Assembly (NCBI RefSeq): GCF_036016755.1
Contig: NZ_JAYXIH010000004.1
Span: forward strand, 62,001 to 126,000
Direction: 5' to 3'
Source of the DNA: Aurantimonas coralicida_A
GTDB taxonomy: Bacteria > Pseudomonadota > Alphaproteobacteria > Rhizobiales > Rhizobiaceae
Length of the DNA stretch: 64,000 bases
Shown: positions 28,793 through 36,900 of the stretch, piece after piece
How positions within the stretch are numbered: position 1 is the stretch's first letter
How the letters are laid out: each line of letters begins with the position of its first letter
Position numbers and translations under genes: made by a program
Notes under the pieces: generated by a model
What the model was told of the DNA's origin: nothing
The model's input: only the letters and a program-made list of their open reading frames with translations
Databases searched by the model: none

Positions 28793-28824
28793 GACAAAAG
28801 AAAAGGGCGGCCCGCAAGCCGCCC
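28793..28824 (-). terminator. Intrinsic terminator of the Bax-inhibitor-1 gene
   Basis: On the minus strand GGGCGGC and GCCGCCC pair across a six-base loop (28805-28824), followed by TTTTCTTTTG, 26 bases after the stop of the upstream gene. This is a textbook rho-independent terminator. Confidence 0.88.
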
Positions 28825-28849
28825 TGATTTGTCAGTCCTGCCCTGGCGC

Positions 28850-29608
28850 TTAGTTGCGGTTGCCGAACAGCTGCAGGAGGAACAGGAACATGTTGAGGAA
28901 GTCGAGATAGAGGCGCAACGCGCCCATGACCGCCTTGCGGCCCATCACCGCCGAGCCGTCGCCCTCATAATACATTTCCTTGATCTGCTGCGTGTCGTAG
29001 GCGGTGAGGCCCGCGAACACTAGGACGCCGATTGCCGAGATGGCGAACTGCAAAGCCGGCGAGGCAAGGAAGATGTTGACGACCATCGCGATGACGATGC
29101 CGATCACGCCCATGAACAGGAACGAGCCCCAGCCGGAAATATCCCGCTTGGTGGTGTAGCCCCAGAGCGACAGCGCGCCGAAGGAGGCGGCGGTGATGAA
29201 GAACACCTGGGTGATGGATTCCTGCGTGTAGACCAGGAAGATCGTCGACAGCGACAGGCCGACCATCGCCGCGTAGGTCCAGAAGGTCGCCTGGGCGGCC
29301 GCGACGCTCATCTTGTGAACGCGGAAGGACAGGAAAAAGACCATCGCCAGCGGCGCCAGCATCAGCACCCATTTGAGCGGCGAGTTGTACACGACATTGC
29401 CGATGTCGGTCAGACCGACGACGGTGCCAGCGTCGTTCGTCACAACCGCCATCGAAAACAGGAGATAGGCCGCAACGCCGGTGAGGGCGAGACCGCCCGC
29501 CATCAGGTTGTAGACCTTCAGCATATAGGAGCGGAGGCCCTGGTCGATGTCCGCTCTTGTACCGGCTGCTGGCACGGTGCGAGCGCCGGCGTTCCGATAT
29601 TCCGCCAT
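28850..29608 (-). CDS. Bax inhibitor-1/YccA family membrane protein
   Basis: A 252-residue inner-membrane protein of the BI-1/YbhL/YccA family, implicated in calcium leak or in modulating FtsH proteolysis in other bacteria. It has seven membrane helices between residues 29 and 250, preceded by a soluble start (MAEYRNAGARTVPAAG). The family patterns are SYMLKVYNLMAGGLALTGVA, FFITAASFGALSLWGYTT and the C-terminal YDTQQIKEMYYEGDG, which carries the acidic di-Asp-like site. AAGGAA lies ahead of the ATG. It is monocistronic, with its own terminator. Confidence 0.95.
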   Translation of the reverse strand: MAEYRNAGARTVPAAGTRADIDQGLRSYMLKVYNLMAGGLALTGVAAYLLFSMAVVTNDAGTVVGLTDIGNVVYNSPLKWVLMLAPLAMVFFLSFRVHKMSVAAAQATFWTYAAMVGLSLSTIFLVYTQESITQVFFITAASFGALSLWGYTTKRDISGWGSFLFMGVIGIVIAMVVNIFLASPALQFAISAIGVLVFAGLTAYDTQQIKEMYYEGDGSAVMGRKAVMGALRLYLDFLNMFLFLLQLFGNRN

Positions 29609-29828
29609 GGATGAATTCCTTTCTGCGTGTCCCGTCCGGTGTCCCCGCGCGACGGTTTCAGTCGGCACGAAGAGGCGCCGCTGGCGGGACGCCCAGCGAT
29701 CCTATGCATAATATGCGGATCGCGAGGTTCGCGCACAAGCCTCCAGCCGCATGGAACGATAAAATCGCGCCCGATCAGGGTTAATTATCCGTTAGCCTGT
29801 TGCCGGATCGAGCCGGAGGCAGGCGGCT

Positions 29829-29871
29829 GGAGACGCGCCTGCTTCGGTTTTTCCAGCTTTCGCGCGTCTCC
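29829..29871. repeat. Perfect 10-bp inverted repeat after the ABC permease stop
   Basis: GGAGACGCGC (29829-29838) and GCGCGTCTCC (29862-29871) are exact inverted copies with a 23-base loop, ending three bases from the stop codon of the ABC permease. It may cap the 3' end of that transcript. No U-run follows on the minus strand. Confidence 0.5.
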
Positions 29872-29874
29872 TCA

Positions 29875-32469
29875 TCACAGATTGCGCAAGACCGGCGCGG
29901 CCTTCTGTCCCAGGACGCGCCATGTTCCCGCAAGACCAATGCCGACCGTCAGCACCAGAGAGACGGCCAGCGTCGTCAGCGCGACGGTCCAGTCGAAGAC
30001 GTAAGGCAGCTGCATGATCTGGACGACCACGAACCAGGCGGCGAGAGCGCCCGCCCCGACCGCGAAGACACCTGTCGCAAGGCCCAGCAGCAGGTATTCG
30101 GTTGTGAAGGCGCGAATCAGGGTCAGCCGCGTCGCGCCAAGCGTCTTGAGGACGACGGCGTCGTGGATGCGGCTCCGGTTGCCGGCGGCCAGCGCCCCGG
30201 ACAGGACCAGGATCGAGGCGATCAGCGCCACCGCCGCCGCGACCCGGATTGCCAGCGCGAGTTGGGCGATCAGGCCGTTCACCGCGTCGAGCGCTTCCTT
30301 CACCCGCACCGTCGTGACCGCCGGATAGGCATTGGTGACGCCGTTGATCAGCGCCTTTTCCGCAACCTCCCCGTCGTCCGGCATCGACAGCGTCGCCAGC
30401 CAGGAATGTGGCGCGCCGGCGAAGGCGTTGGGCGAGAACACCATGACGAAGTTGATCGAGAGCGATTCCCATTCCACCGCGCGGAAATTCGCGATCCGGG
30501 CGGTGATATTGCGGCCGAGGACATTGACGGTCAGCGTATCGCCGACCTTCAGGCCGAGTTCGCCCGCCTCCTCCGCCGAAAATGACACCAGAGGCTCGCC
30601 CGCATAGTCCTCCGGCCACCACTCGCCCTCGGTCAGGCTGGAGTTCTCCGGCAGCGTCGGCGAATAGGTCAGCCCGCGATCGCCATGCAGGACCCAACTG
30701 CCTTCGTGTCCCTCCGCAAAGGCGGAGACATCCTGTCCCGCAAGGGCTGTGATCCGCCCCCGCAGCATGGGAGCGGCATTGAGGGACGAGCCCGGCGCCA
30801 GCGTCTCGACAGTCTGGCGAAAGCCATCGATCTGGTCGTTTTGAATGTCGACGAAAAAGAAATCAGGCGCTCGCGAAGCCATTCCCGTGCCGATCTCCTG
30901 GCGCAGATCGTAGTCGATGGTCGCCAACGTTACCAACAGCGTCAGGCCGAGGCCGAGCGACAGCACCACCGACGCCGTCAGCGCGCCCGGCCGGTGAATG
31001 TTGCCGATCGCCAGTCGCAGCGGCGTCGAGCGGACCCGCGGCGCCCGCGCGGCGAACCACTGGACCGCCATCGCGACGCCGCGCAGGATCACGAAGGCAG
31101 CCGCCGTGCCCACGAGGAAGATCAGCGCCACCCGGCGGTCGCCGGCCATCACCAGCGCCAGCGCGGAAATGACGAGGGCGAGGCCGAGCGCCGTGCCGAG
31201 ATAGGCCCAGCGCATCCGGTAGCCGCCCGTCGCCCCGGCTTCGCGGAACAGGGCCGTCGCGGCGATATCGCGGGTGCGCCCGAGCGGCAGCAGCGCGAAG
31301 GCCAGCGCCGTGAGCACGCCGAAGACGGCAGCTAGCGCGAGGGCGCCCGGATAGACGGACGCCTCGGCCGCGATCGGGACGACGCTTTCGAGGAAGCGCG
31401 CGGTCGCGAAGGGCGCGATCGCTCCAAGGACGAGGCCAAGGATAATGCCCACACCGGCCAAGAGCATGATCTGGATCAGATAGACCGTGACGACGAAGCC
31501 GCCCCCGGCCCCAAGGCTCTTGAATGTCGCGATCACCCCTCGCTTGGAATCGAGATAGGCGTTGACGGCATTGGCGACGCCGACCCCGCCGACGATGAGG
31601 GCAGTGAGCCCGACCAACGTCAAAAACTGCGAGAAACGCTCGATATTGCGCTGGAGCGAGGGGGCGGCATCTGCCGATGTGCGAATGTTGAAGCCGGATT
31701 CGGGAAAGTGCTCTTTTGCCTGCGCCGCGATTGCCGCGGCGTCGCCGCCATTCGGCAAACGGATCTTGTAGTCGTATTCGACGAGGCTTCCCGGCTGGAT
31801 CAGCCCGCTCGCCGCGAGCCCGTCCAGCGACAGCATCAGCCGCGGAGCGAAATTGAAGCGGCCGGACAAGACGTCGGGTTCGCGCTCGAGCACGCCGCGC
31901 AGTTCGATCTCGGCATTGCCGAGCTTGATGGTCTCGCCGGGCTCGATGCCCAATCGATCGTATAATTCCGATGCGGCGACGGCGCCGAACCGGCCGTCAC
32001 GTTCTCCCAGAAGATCGCCCAACGGCACGTCTGGTTGCGTCTCGACGGCCCCATAAAGCGGATAAGCGCCGTCCACCGCCTTCACCTCGGCCAGCGACTG
32101 ATCACTGCCGTCCAGCAGCCGAACCATGGAACGCAGGGACGCCGCCTCGGCGACGGTTCCAAGGTCCGCCAGGTAAGTGGTTTCCTCGTCCGTCGCCTGG
32201 CGCTGCACAAGGGCGAAGCGCAGGTCGCCGCCGAGGATCGACCGCCCCTGTTCGGCGATGCCGGTGGTCATCATCATCGCGACGGAATTCACCGCGGCGA
32301 TCGCCGCCACGCCGAGGGTGATGCAGGCGAGGAAGATGTAGAAGCCGGACAGTCCGCCGCGCATCTCACGCAGCGCGAAACGCACGGCGAGCTTCAGATT
32401 GCCGCGCCCGTTCGTCGGCTTCGGCCGGGCGGTGGCGGCAATTCCAGCTGTGGAATCGAGCGCGCTCAT
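29875..32469 (-). CDS. FtsX/MacB-like ABC transporter permease (YbbP type)
   Basis: This 864-residue permease pairs with the ATP-binding protein encoded just upstream. It has a membrane helix at about 45-65, a large periplasmic domain, a cluster of three helices near 285-400, further helices around 425-470, a second periplasmic domain and three final helices. The FtsX signature is repeated: near residue 310 (VVGVANAVNAYLDSKRGVIA in essence) and near 780 (RSRIHDAVVLKTLGATRLTL). This two-fold pattern is that of YbbP/YbbAP, probably a lipid or hydrophobic-molecule exporter. It overlaps the ATP-binding gene by four bases. Confidence 0.93.
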   Translation of the reverse strand: MSALDSTAGIAATARPKPTNGRGNLKLAVRFALREMRGGLSGFYIFLACITLGVAAIAAVNSVAMMMTTGIAEQGRSILGGDLRFALVQRQATDEETTYLADLGTVAEAASLRSMVRLLDGSDQSLAEVKAVDGAYPLYGAVETQPDVPLGDLLGERDGRFGAVAASELYDRLGIEPGETIKLGNAEIELRGVLEREPDVLSGRFNFAPRLMLSLDGLAASGLIQPGSLVEYDYKIRLPNGGDAAAIAAQAKEHFPESGFNIRTSADAAPSLQRNIERFSQFLTLVGLTALIVGGVGVANAVNAYLDSKRGVIATFKSLGAGGGFVVTVYLIQIMLLAGVGIILGLVLGAIAPFATARFLESVVPIAAEASVYPGALALAAVFGVLTALAFALLPLGRTRDIAATALFREAGATGGYRMRWAYLGTALGLALVISALALVMAGDRRVALIFLVGTAAAFVILRGVAMAVQWFAARAPRVRSTPLRLAIGNIHRPGALTASVVLSLGLGLTLLVTLATIDYDLRQEIGTGMASRAPDFFFVDIQNDQIDGFRQTVETLAPGSSLNAAPMLRGRITALAGQDVSAFAEGHEGSWVLHGDRGLTYSPTLPENSSLTEGEWWPEDYAGEPLVSFSAEEAGELGLKVGDTLTVNVLGRNITARIANFRAVEWESLSINFVMVFSPNAFAGAPHSWLATLSMPDDGEVAEKALINGVTNAYPAVTTVRVKEALDAVNGLIAQLALAIRVAAAVALIASILVLSGALAAGNRSRIHDAVVLKTLGATRLTLIRAFTTEYLLLGLATGVFAVGAGALAAWFVVVQIMQLPYVFDWTVALTTLAVSLVLTVGIGLAGTWRVLGQKAAPVLRNL

Positions 32470-33203
32470 CCAGCGGCACCGGCAAGCGCGGGATCGAAGT
32501 TCGCTCCTGCGGCCTCGACCATCGCCATACGGTCGTCATGAATGACGCCCGAGCGGACGGCGACCTCCCGACCGCAGCGATGCGCCAGCGCCGGATCGTG
32601 AGTCACGAGGACGAGCGTCATGGCCCGCCGCTCGCATTCGGCGAACAGCAAATCGGCGACCTGCCGTCCGGTCTCCTGGTCGAGATTGCCGGTCGGCTCG
32701 TCGGCGATCAAAATCGCCGGTTGTGGAGCCAGAGCCCGCGCCAACGCGACGCGCTGCTGTTCGCCACCCGACAATTCCCCAGGATAATGGGTAACGCGGT
32801 CGGCGAGGCCCACATTCGACAGTTCCCGCTCGGCGCGCTCGAAGGCATCGTCATGGCCGGCGAGTTCCAGCGGCACGGCGACGTTTTCCAGCGCCGTCAT
32901 GTTCGGAATCAGGTGAAACGACTGGAAGACGATGCCGATATTGCGACCGCGGAACGCCGCGAGCCGGTCCTCACTGAGACCGCCAAGCGGCTGACCGGCG
33001 ATTTCGACGACGCCCTCGTCGGCTCGCTCCAGCCCGGCAACCACCATCAAAAGCGTCGACTTGCCGGAGCCGGACGGACCGACGATGCCGACGGATTCGC
33101 CTCGATCGACGGCAAGGCCGACGCCCTTCAAAACATGGACAGCGCTACGGCCACTCCCCAGCGTGAGATGAACGTTTCGTAACCGGATCGCTGGTTCTGC
33201 CAA
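32466..33203 (-). CDS. ABC transporter ATP-binding protein (YbbA/LolD-like)
   Basis: A 245-residue ATPase with Walker A GPSGSGKS (42-49), the Q-loop VFQSFHLIPNMTALENV, the signature LSGGEQQ (144-150), Walker B ILIADEPTGNLD and the H-loop LVTHDPALAHRC. This sequence is the MacB/LolD/YbbA subgroup, working with FtsX-like permeases. It overlaps the permease start by four bases, so both are made together. It diverges from the TesA-like esterase gene across only 61 bases, the same arrangement as tesA-ybbA-ybbP in E. coli, which strengthens both calls. Confidence 0.95.
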   Translation of the reverse strand: MAEPAIRLRNVHLTLGSGRSAVHVLKGVGLAVDRGESVGIVGPSGSGKSTLLMVVAGLERADEGVVEIAGQPLGGLSEDRLAAFRGRNIGIVFQSFHLIPNMTALENVAVPLELAGHDDAFERAERELSNVGLADRVTHYPGELSGGEQQRVALARALAPQPAILIADEPTGNLDQETGRQVADLLFAECERRAMTLVLVTHDPALAHRCGREVAVRSGVIHDDRMAMVEAAGANFDPALAGAAG

Positions 33204-33264
33204 GGCCGCCGGCTCCTATATGTGACATCGGGCGCCCCACACGGGGCCTGCGCTATATGGGTGT

Positions 33265-33981
33265 ATGATGCAACGCTTCCAACCGATCCTCTTGGCACTG
33301 ACGCTATTGTCATGGCTGATGGTGCCGTCAGCTTCGAGTGCTCAGCAGGTCGCGCGGGGGGCCGCCGATGGCGAGCCGCTTCACGTCGTCGTTTTTGGCG
33401 ACAGCCTCATCGCCGGCTACGGTGTCGGGCCCGGGGAAGCATTTCCCGAGCAATTGCAAGTCGCCTTGCGGGACCGGGGATACGGCGTAGAAGTGACTAA
33501 CGCAGGCGCCTCGGGCGACACATCGAGCGGCGGGCTCGCCCGGCTCGACTGGTCAGTGCCGACAGAAGCCGACCTCGTCATCGTTGAACTCGGCGCCAAC
33601 GACGCGCTACGCGGGATTTCTCCCGAGATCACGGAAAAGAACCTCGACCAGATCCTGCAAACGCTGACCGAACGCGGCCAGGCCGTCATCCTCGCCGGCA
33701 TGATCGCGCCACCCAATATGGGCCCCGACTATTCGGCGGCTTTCAATCCGATCTATGCCGGCCTCGCCGAGAAATACGACGTCGCCCTCTATCCGTTCTT
33801 TCTCGACGGCGTGGCGACCCAGCCGAAGCTCAATCAGGACGACGCCATGCACCCGAACAAGGAAGGCGTCGCCGTCATTGTCGAAAAGATGCTGCCGCTG
33901 GTCACCGAAACGCTTGATTCCGTCAATGCGGGGCGTGTTGCGGGACGAAACTCGCCGCCAGACGCCGCAGGGGCTCGGTGA
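33265..33981 (+). CDS. tesA: Exported arylesterase/acyl-CoA thioesterase I-like SGNH hydrolase
   Basis: A 238-residue periplasmic lipase-like enzyme: signal peptide to residue 26 (cleavage at ASSAQQ), then the four SGNH blocks: VVFGDSLIAGYGV (nucleophile S47), NAGASGDTSSGGL, VIVELGANDALRGI and DAMHPNKEG (D193, H196). This is the TesA/arylesterase group, which cleaves aryl esters, lysophospholipids and acyl-thioesters. Two ATGs lie three bases apart and either could be used. The last 59 bases overlap, tail to tail, the convergent acetyltransferase gene. Confidence 0.93.
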   Translation: MMQRFQPILLALTLLSWLMVPSASSAQQVARGAADGEPLHVVVFGDSLIAGYGVGPGEAFPEQLQVALRDRGYGVEVTNAGASGDTSSGGLARLDWSVPTEADLVIVELGANDALRGISPEITEKNLDQILQTLTERGQAVILAGMIAPPNMGPDYSAAFNPIYAGLAEKYDVALYPFFLDGVATQPKLNQDDAMHPNKEGVAVIVEKMLPLVTETLDSVNAGRVAGRNSPPDAAGAR

Positions 33982-34615
33982 AGAATCGCAGACGCCGACC
34001 GCGCTCCTCGATCATGGCGAAGACATAGGCTTCGCTCTCATCCGCCCATTCCCGTGCGAGGCTCTTCGCATCCGCATAAGGCCGCAGGATTTCGGCGGTC
34101 ACGTCGCCGGCAATGAAACTGAGATCGGCGCCGTGTTTGGCGGCGATCGCCTGCATCCGATGATTTTCGCGCAGGCAGGTCAGGAAAATTCGCCGAACGC
34201 CGCGATTGCGGGCGGCGGCAACCAGCCGGCCGAAGAGGCGATCCCCGTGACCGTGGCCCTGGAATTCCGGCTCGATCGAGAACGCACCTTCGGCTTCATC
34301 GTGAGATCCGGTGAGAAACCGTAATTCCGCGACGCCGCGTAGTTCGCCGTCGGCGAACAGACCCTTCACCAGAGAGTCAGGACCGAGTGCCAGCCGGGCA
34401 TAGCTTTCCAGAAACGTATCGTTGACTGAGTTACCGAAGCGCAGGCGCCGGGTTTCGGAGGGAAGGCGTTGCAGGTGCGAAAGAAAGAGATCGGTCTCAT
34501 GGGCGCGGACCCGGCGTACGTGAACCGGTGACCCTGCGCCGCCCATCAGGTCCGGGCGCGCATCATTTCGCTTGTCCGCAATATTGGCAGCAACGACATC
34601 CGTGACGATGGACAT
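33923..34615 (-). CDS. GNAT family N-acetyltransferase
   Basis: A 230-residue acetyltransferase. After about 35 polar residues comes the typical RRVRAHETDLFLSHLQRLP, a beta strand VKGLFADGELRGVAEL, then motif A (AFSIEPEFQGHGHGDRLFGR, with the QGHGHG acetyl-CoA loop) and ARNRGVRRIFLTCLRENHRMQ. The Arg-rich end (EERGRRLRFFTEPLRR) is read across the tail of the tesA-like gene. Substrate is unknown. It diverges from the RNA phosphodiesterase gene. Confidence 0.85.
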   Translation of the reverse strand: MSIVTDVVAANIADKRNDARPDLMGGAGSPVHVRRVRAHETDLFLSHLQRLPSETRRLRFGNSVNDTFLESYARLALGPDSLVKGLFADGELRGVAELRFLTGSHDEAEGAFSIEPEFQGHGHGDRLFGRLVAAARNRGVRRIFLTCLRENHRMQAIAAKHGADLSFIAGDVTAEILRPYADAKSLAREWADESEAYVFAMIEERGRRLRFFTEPLRRLAASFVPQHAPH

Positions 34616-34788
34616 GGGTCATAGCCTTTGTTCAGCCTCCCAGCGACGTCCTCCGTGGACCCAACATAATTGTGCATGGTGCCGCGGACAACGGCGAATG
34701 GCAGCATGCAAGGCTGCCCTGTCCTTGAAACATGGCTCGGGAGGTGAGAGTCTTTTCGCGACGGCAACGACGCACGGAAGGACATCCG

Positions 34789-35433
34789 ATGCCCCGACTG
34801 TTCACCGCCCTCGAGATCCCCCAGGATATCGCGCTTTCACTCTCCTTCCTGCGCGGCGGCCTGCCGTCGGCCCACTGGATCGATCCGCAGAACTATCATC
34901 TGACCCTGCGTTTCATCGGCGATATCGAGCCCCGGCTTGCCGACGAAATCGTCGCTTGGCTCGACCGCGTCGACCGACCGGCCTTTTCCATAGCCTTGAG
35001 CGGGGTAGCGGCCTTCGGAACACGCAAGCCGCACTCGATCTACGCCGGCGTCGAGGCGTCGCCCGAGCTTTGCGATCTGCAGGCGGAGATCGAACGCATC
35101 TGCAGGCGCCTCGACGTTCCCGCCGACCAGCGCAAATTCGTCCCGCATGTGACGCTGGCACGGTTGCGGCAGCCGAAGCTGGCGGAAGTCGCGCATTTTC
35201 TCGCCACGCGCGGCGACTTCCGCACGCCGCCGTTCATGGTCGAGCGATTCGGCCTGTTTTCGGCACGGGAGTCAGTCGGCGGTGGCCCTTATGTGCTGGA
35301 GGAGGCGTTTTCGCTGCACACCGGAACCCCCACGGCGAAAGGGCTTGCGCGGCCGGTGTCGGGCGGCCACGCGCAACGGCTGACCAAGTCCGCATGGCCC
35401 GCCGCGACGACCGCCATGAACCGAACCTCTTGA
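34789..35433 (+). CDS. thpR: RNA 2',3'-cyclic phosphodiesterase (ThpR/LigT)
   Basis: This 214-residue enzyme opens 2',3'-cyclic phosphates at RNA ends. It belongs to the 2H phosphoesterase fold and has both His-x-Thr motifs: HLTL (37-40) and HVTL (120-123), with the standard start MPRLFTALEIP and the SVGGGPYVL strand near residue 165. Homologues end about there, while about 38 further residues follow with ordinary polar composition. They could be a genuine extension or the effect of a lost stop. GGAAGGACATCCG before ATG 34789 supports this start over an upstream one. Confidence 0.93.
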   Translation: MPRLFTALEIPQDIALSLSFLRGGLPSAHWIDPQNYHLTLRFIGDIEPRLADEIVAWLDRVDRPAFSIALSGVAAFGTRKPHSIYAGVEASPELCDLQAEIERICRRLDVPADQRKFVPHVTLARLRQPKLAEVAHFLATRGDFRTPPFMVERFGLFSARESVGGGPYVLEEAFSLHTGTPTAKGLARPVSGGHAQRLTKSAWPAATTAMNRTS

Positions 35434-35481
35434 GCCCGCGGCGGTAACGGACCATCTAACCTCCTGACATTGGAGGACGCG

Positions 35482-35862
35482 ATGGCACTCGACACACCGA
35501 AGGTCGGCGAAATTTTACTGCCCGGTTCCAGCGAGGAACAGGCGCGACAGGAAGAACGGGTTCGCGCATCATTTTTCCAGACCGTCCGTCGCGCGTTGCG
35601 ATCGGTCCCGTTCATGGAAGACGTGGTCGCGGCCTATTATTGCGCGCTCGACCCGCAGACGCCGGCGGCCAGCCGGGGCATCCTCCTTGCCGCGCTGGCG
35701 TATTTCGTCCTGCCGATGGACGTGGTGCCCGATTTCATTCTCGGCCTCGGCTTTACCGATGATATCGCGGTGCTCTGGGCTGCGTTCCGGGCGGTTCGCC
35801 AGAACATCCGACCGCAGCATTACCAGCGGGCCCGCGAGACGCTTGGCGAAATGGACCGGTAG
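35482..35862 (+). CDS. YkvA/DUF1232 family protein
   Basis: A 126-residue membrane-associated protein with the DUF1232 core: CALDPQTPAASRGILLAALAY, FVLPMDVVPDFILGLGFTDD and IAVLWAAFRAVRQNI. The LPMDVVPD helix-turn is the family hallmark. Function is unknown. ATG 35482 follows GGAGG by five bases. An in-frame TTG at 35470 is less likely. It is 49 bases from thpR on the same strand and could be co-transcribed with it. Confidence 0.9.
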   Translation: MALDTPKVGEILLPGSSEEQARQEERVRASFFQTVRRALRSVPFMEDVVAAYYCALDPQTPAASRGILLAALAYFVLPMDVVPDFILGLGFTDDIAVLWAAFRAVRQNIRPQHYQRARETLGEMDR

Positions 35863-36206
35863 CGATTTCCCCGCTGGCGAGCACCGCTGCTGCGCCGCAT
35901 GGCTACGCCTTACCATTCCGTAACAACGACTTGGCATGACTTGCCAAATTGTCGCCCAATTCGTTCCATCATTCACGGGGGCCGGACCAGGCTTTGGTGA
36001 AGCGGAGGGTCTGCATCCGGTTTTTGCCAGATGAAGCGCCGAGTGGTGGAGACGTTTCCATAATTCTCCTCGGCTTTCGTTCTTCGTTAACCGACGATAA
36101 ACGGCCTTGGCGCTAGTCTGTCGGGTAGCATCGCTTCCAGCGTCTTGCCGGCCTCGGCCTCGACCGTGGGAAATCAAACGAACACGCACCGAACGAGCGG
36201 GGAATT
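35863..36206 (+). promoter_or_regulatory. Intergenic region upstream of the IalB-like gene, with a palindrome
   Basis: These 344 bases have no convincing gene. TTGGCA (35931-35936) and TGCCAA (35942-35947) form a perfect palindrome with a five-base centre, a plausible operator. Bases 36060-36100 are A+T-rich, suiting the promoter of the downstream gene. A GGGGAA Shine-Dalgarno lies four bases before that gene. No -35/-10 pair was assigned. Confidence 0.4.
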
Positions 36207-36713
36207 ATGAACCTCAAGAACGTCCTGACGGCCTCCGCGGCCATTCTGATCTTCTCGAGCGCCGCGGGCGCGGCCCAGACCCCGACGCGCATGAACCAGT
36301 TCAACGCCTGGGGCACCTATTCCTACGCCGGCAACGGCGGCAAGGTCTGCTACATCCTGTCGACGCCGACCAAGATGGAGCCAGCGAATGTCGATCACGG
36401 TGACATCTTCTTCCTGATCTCGCAAAAGCCGGGCCAGGGCGTCTCCTACGAGCCGCAAGCGGTGATGGGCTACACGCTCAAGGATGGCTCCAAGGTCACG
36501 GTCGACGTCGACGGCAAGGATTATTCGATGTTCGTCAAGGGCGAGTCGGCCTGGATGGAGAACGCCGCCGAGGAACCCCAGCTGGTCGCCAATCTGCGCG
36601 CCGGGAAGGCGATGAAGGTCGACGCCGTGTCGCAGCGCGGCACAAAGACCAGTTACACGTTCTCGCTCTCCGGCGTGACCGCCGCGCTGAAGTCGATCAA
36701 CGACTGCAAATAG
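36207..36713 (+). CDS. Invasion-associated locus B (IalB) family exported protein
   Basis: A 168-residue periplasmic protein. Residues 1-22 are a signal peptide (cleavage at AAGAAQ). The rest has the IalB pattern: NAWGTYSY, GKVCYILSTPTKMEP, FFLISQKPGQGVSYEPQAVM, GYTLKDGSKV and a final Cys (INDCK) that can pair with C49 region. In Bartonella IalB is linked to erythrocyte invasion. In free-living Rhizobiales the family is common and not tied to virulence, so no pathogenic role should be read in. It has its own terminator-like hairpin. Confidence 0.88.
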   Translation: MNLKNVLTASAAILIFSSAAGAAQTPTRMNQFNAWGTYSYAGNGGKVCYILSTPTKMEPANVDHGDIFFLISQKPGQGVSYEPQAVMGYTLKDGSKVTVDVDGKDYSMFVKGESAWMENAAEEPQLVANLRAGKAMKVDAVSQRGTKTSYTFSLSGVTAALKSINDCK

Positions 36714-36759
36714 GGCATCCAGCGACCGCCTCTGGCCCTCGATATCGCAATGAAGCACG

Positions 36760-36786
36760 ACGCCGGGTCCCGCGCCCGGCGTTTCG
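36760..36786 (+). terminator. Terminator-like hairpin after the IalB-like gene
   Basis: ACGCCGGG (36760-36767) and CCCGGCGT (36775-36782) form a perfect 8-bp stem with a seven-base loop, then TTTCG, 46 bases after the stop codon. The U-run is short. Confidence 0.6.
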
Positions 36787-36900
36787 CCGTTCTGGTCCCG
36801 GATCTGCCTGAAACCTTGCGCAAATGACCAGAAGGGGTCATTTGAGGGGGCAATTCCTGTTCCTGACCGTTGATTTCGCCGGCAGCCGCTCGCCGAGGAT

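Noticed and set aside
35931..35947. A sigma-54 promoter at TTGGCATGACTTGCC
   Set aside because: The GG and GC elements are two bases too close together for the -24/-12 spacing.
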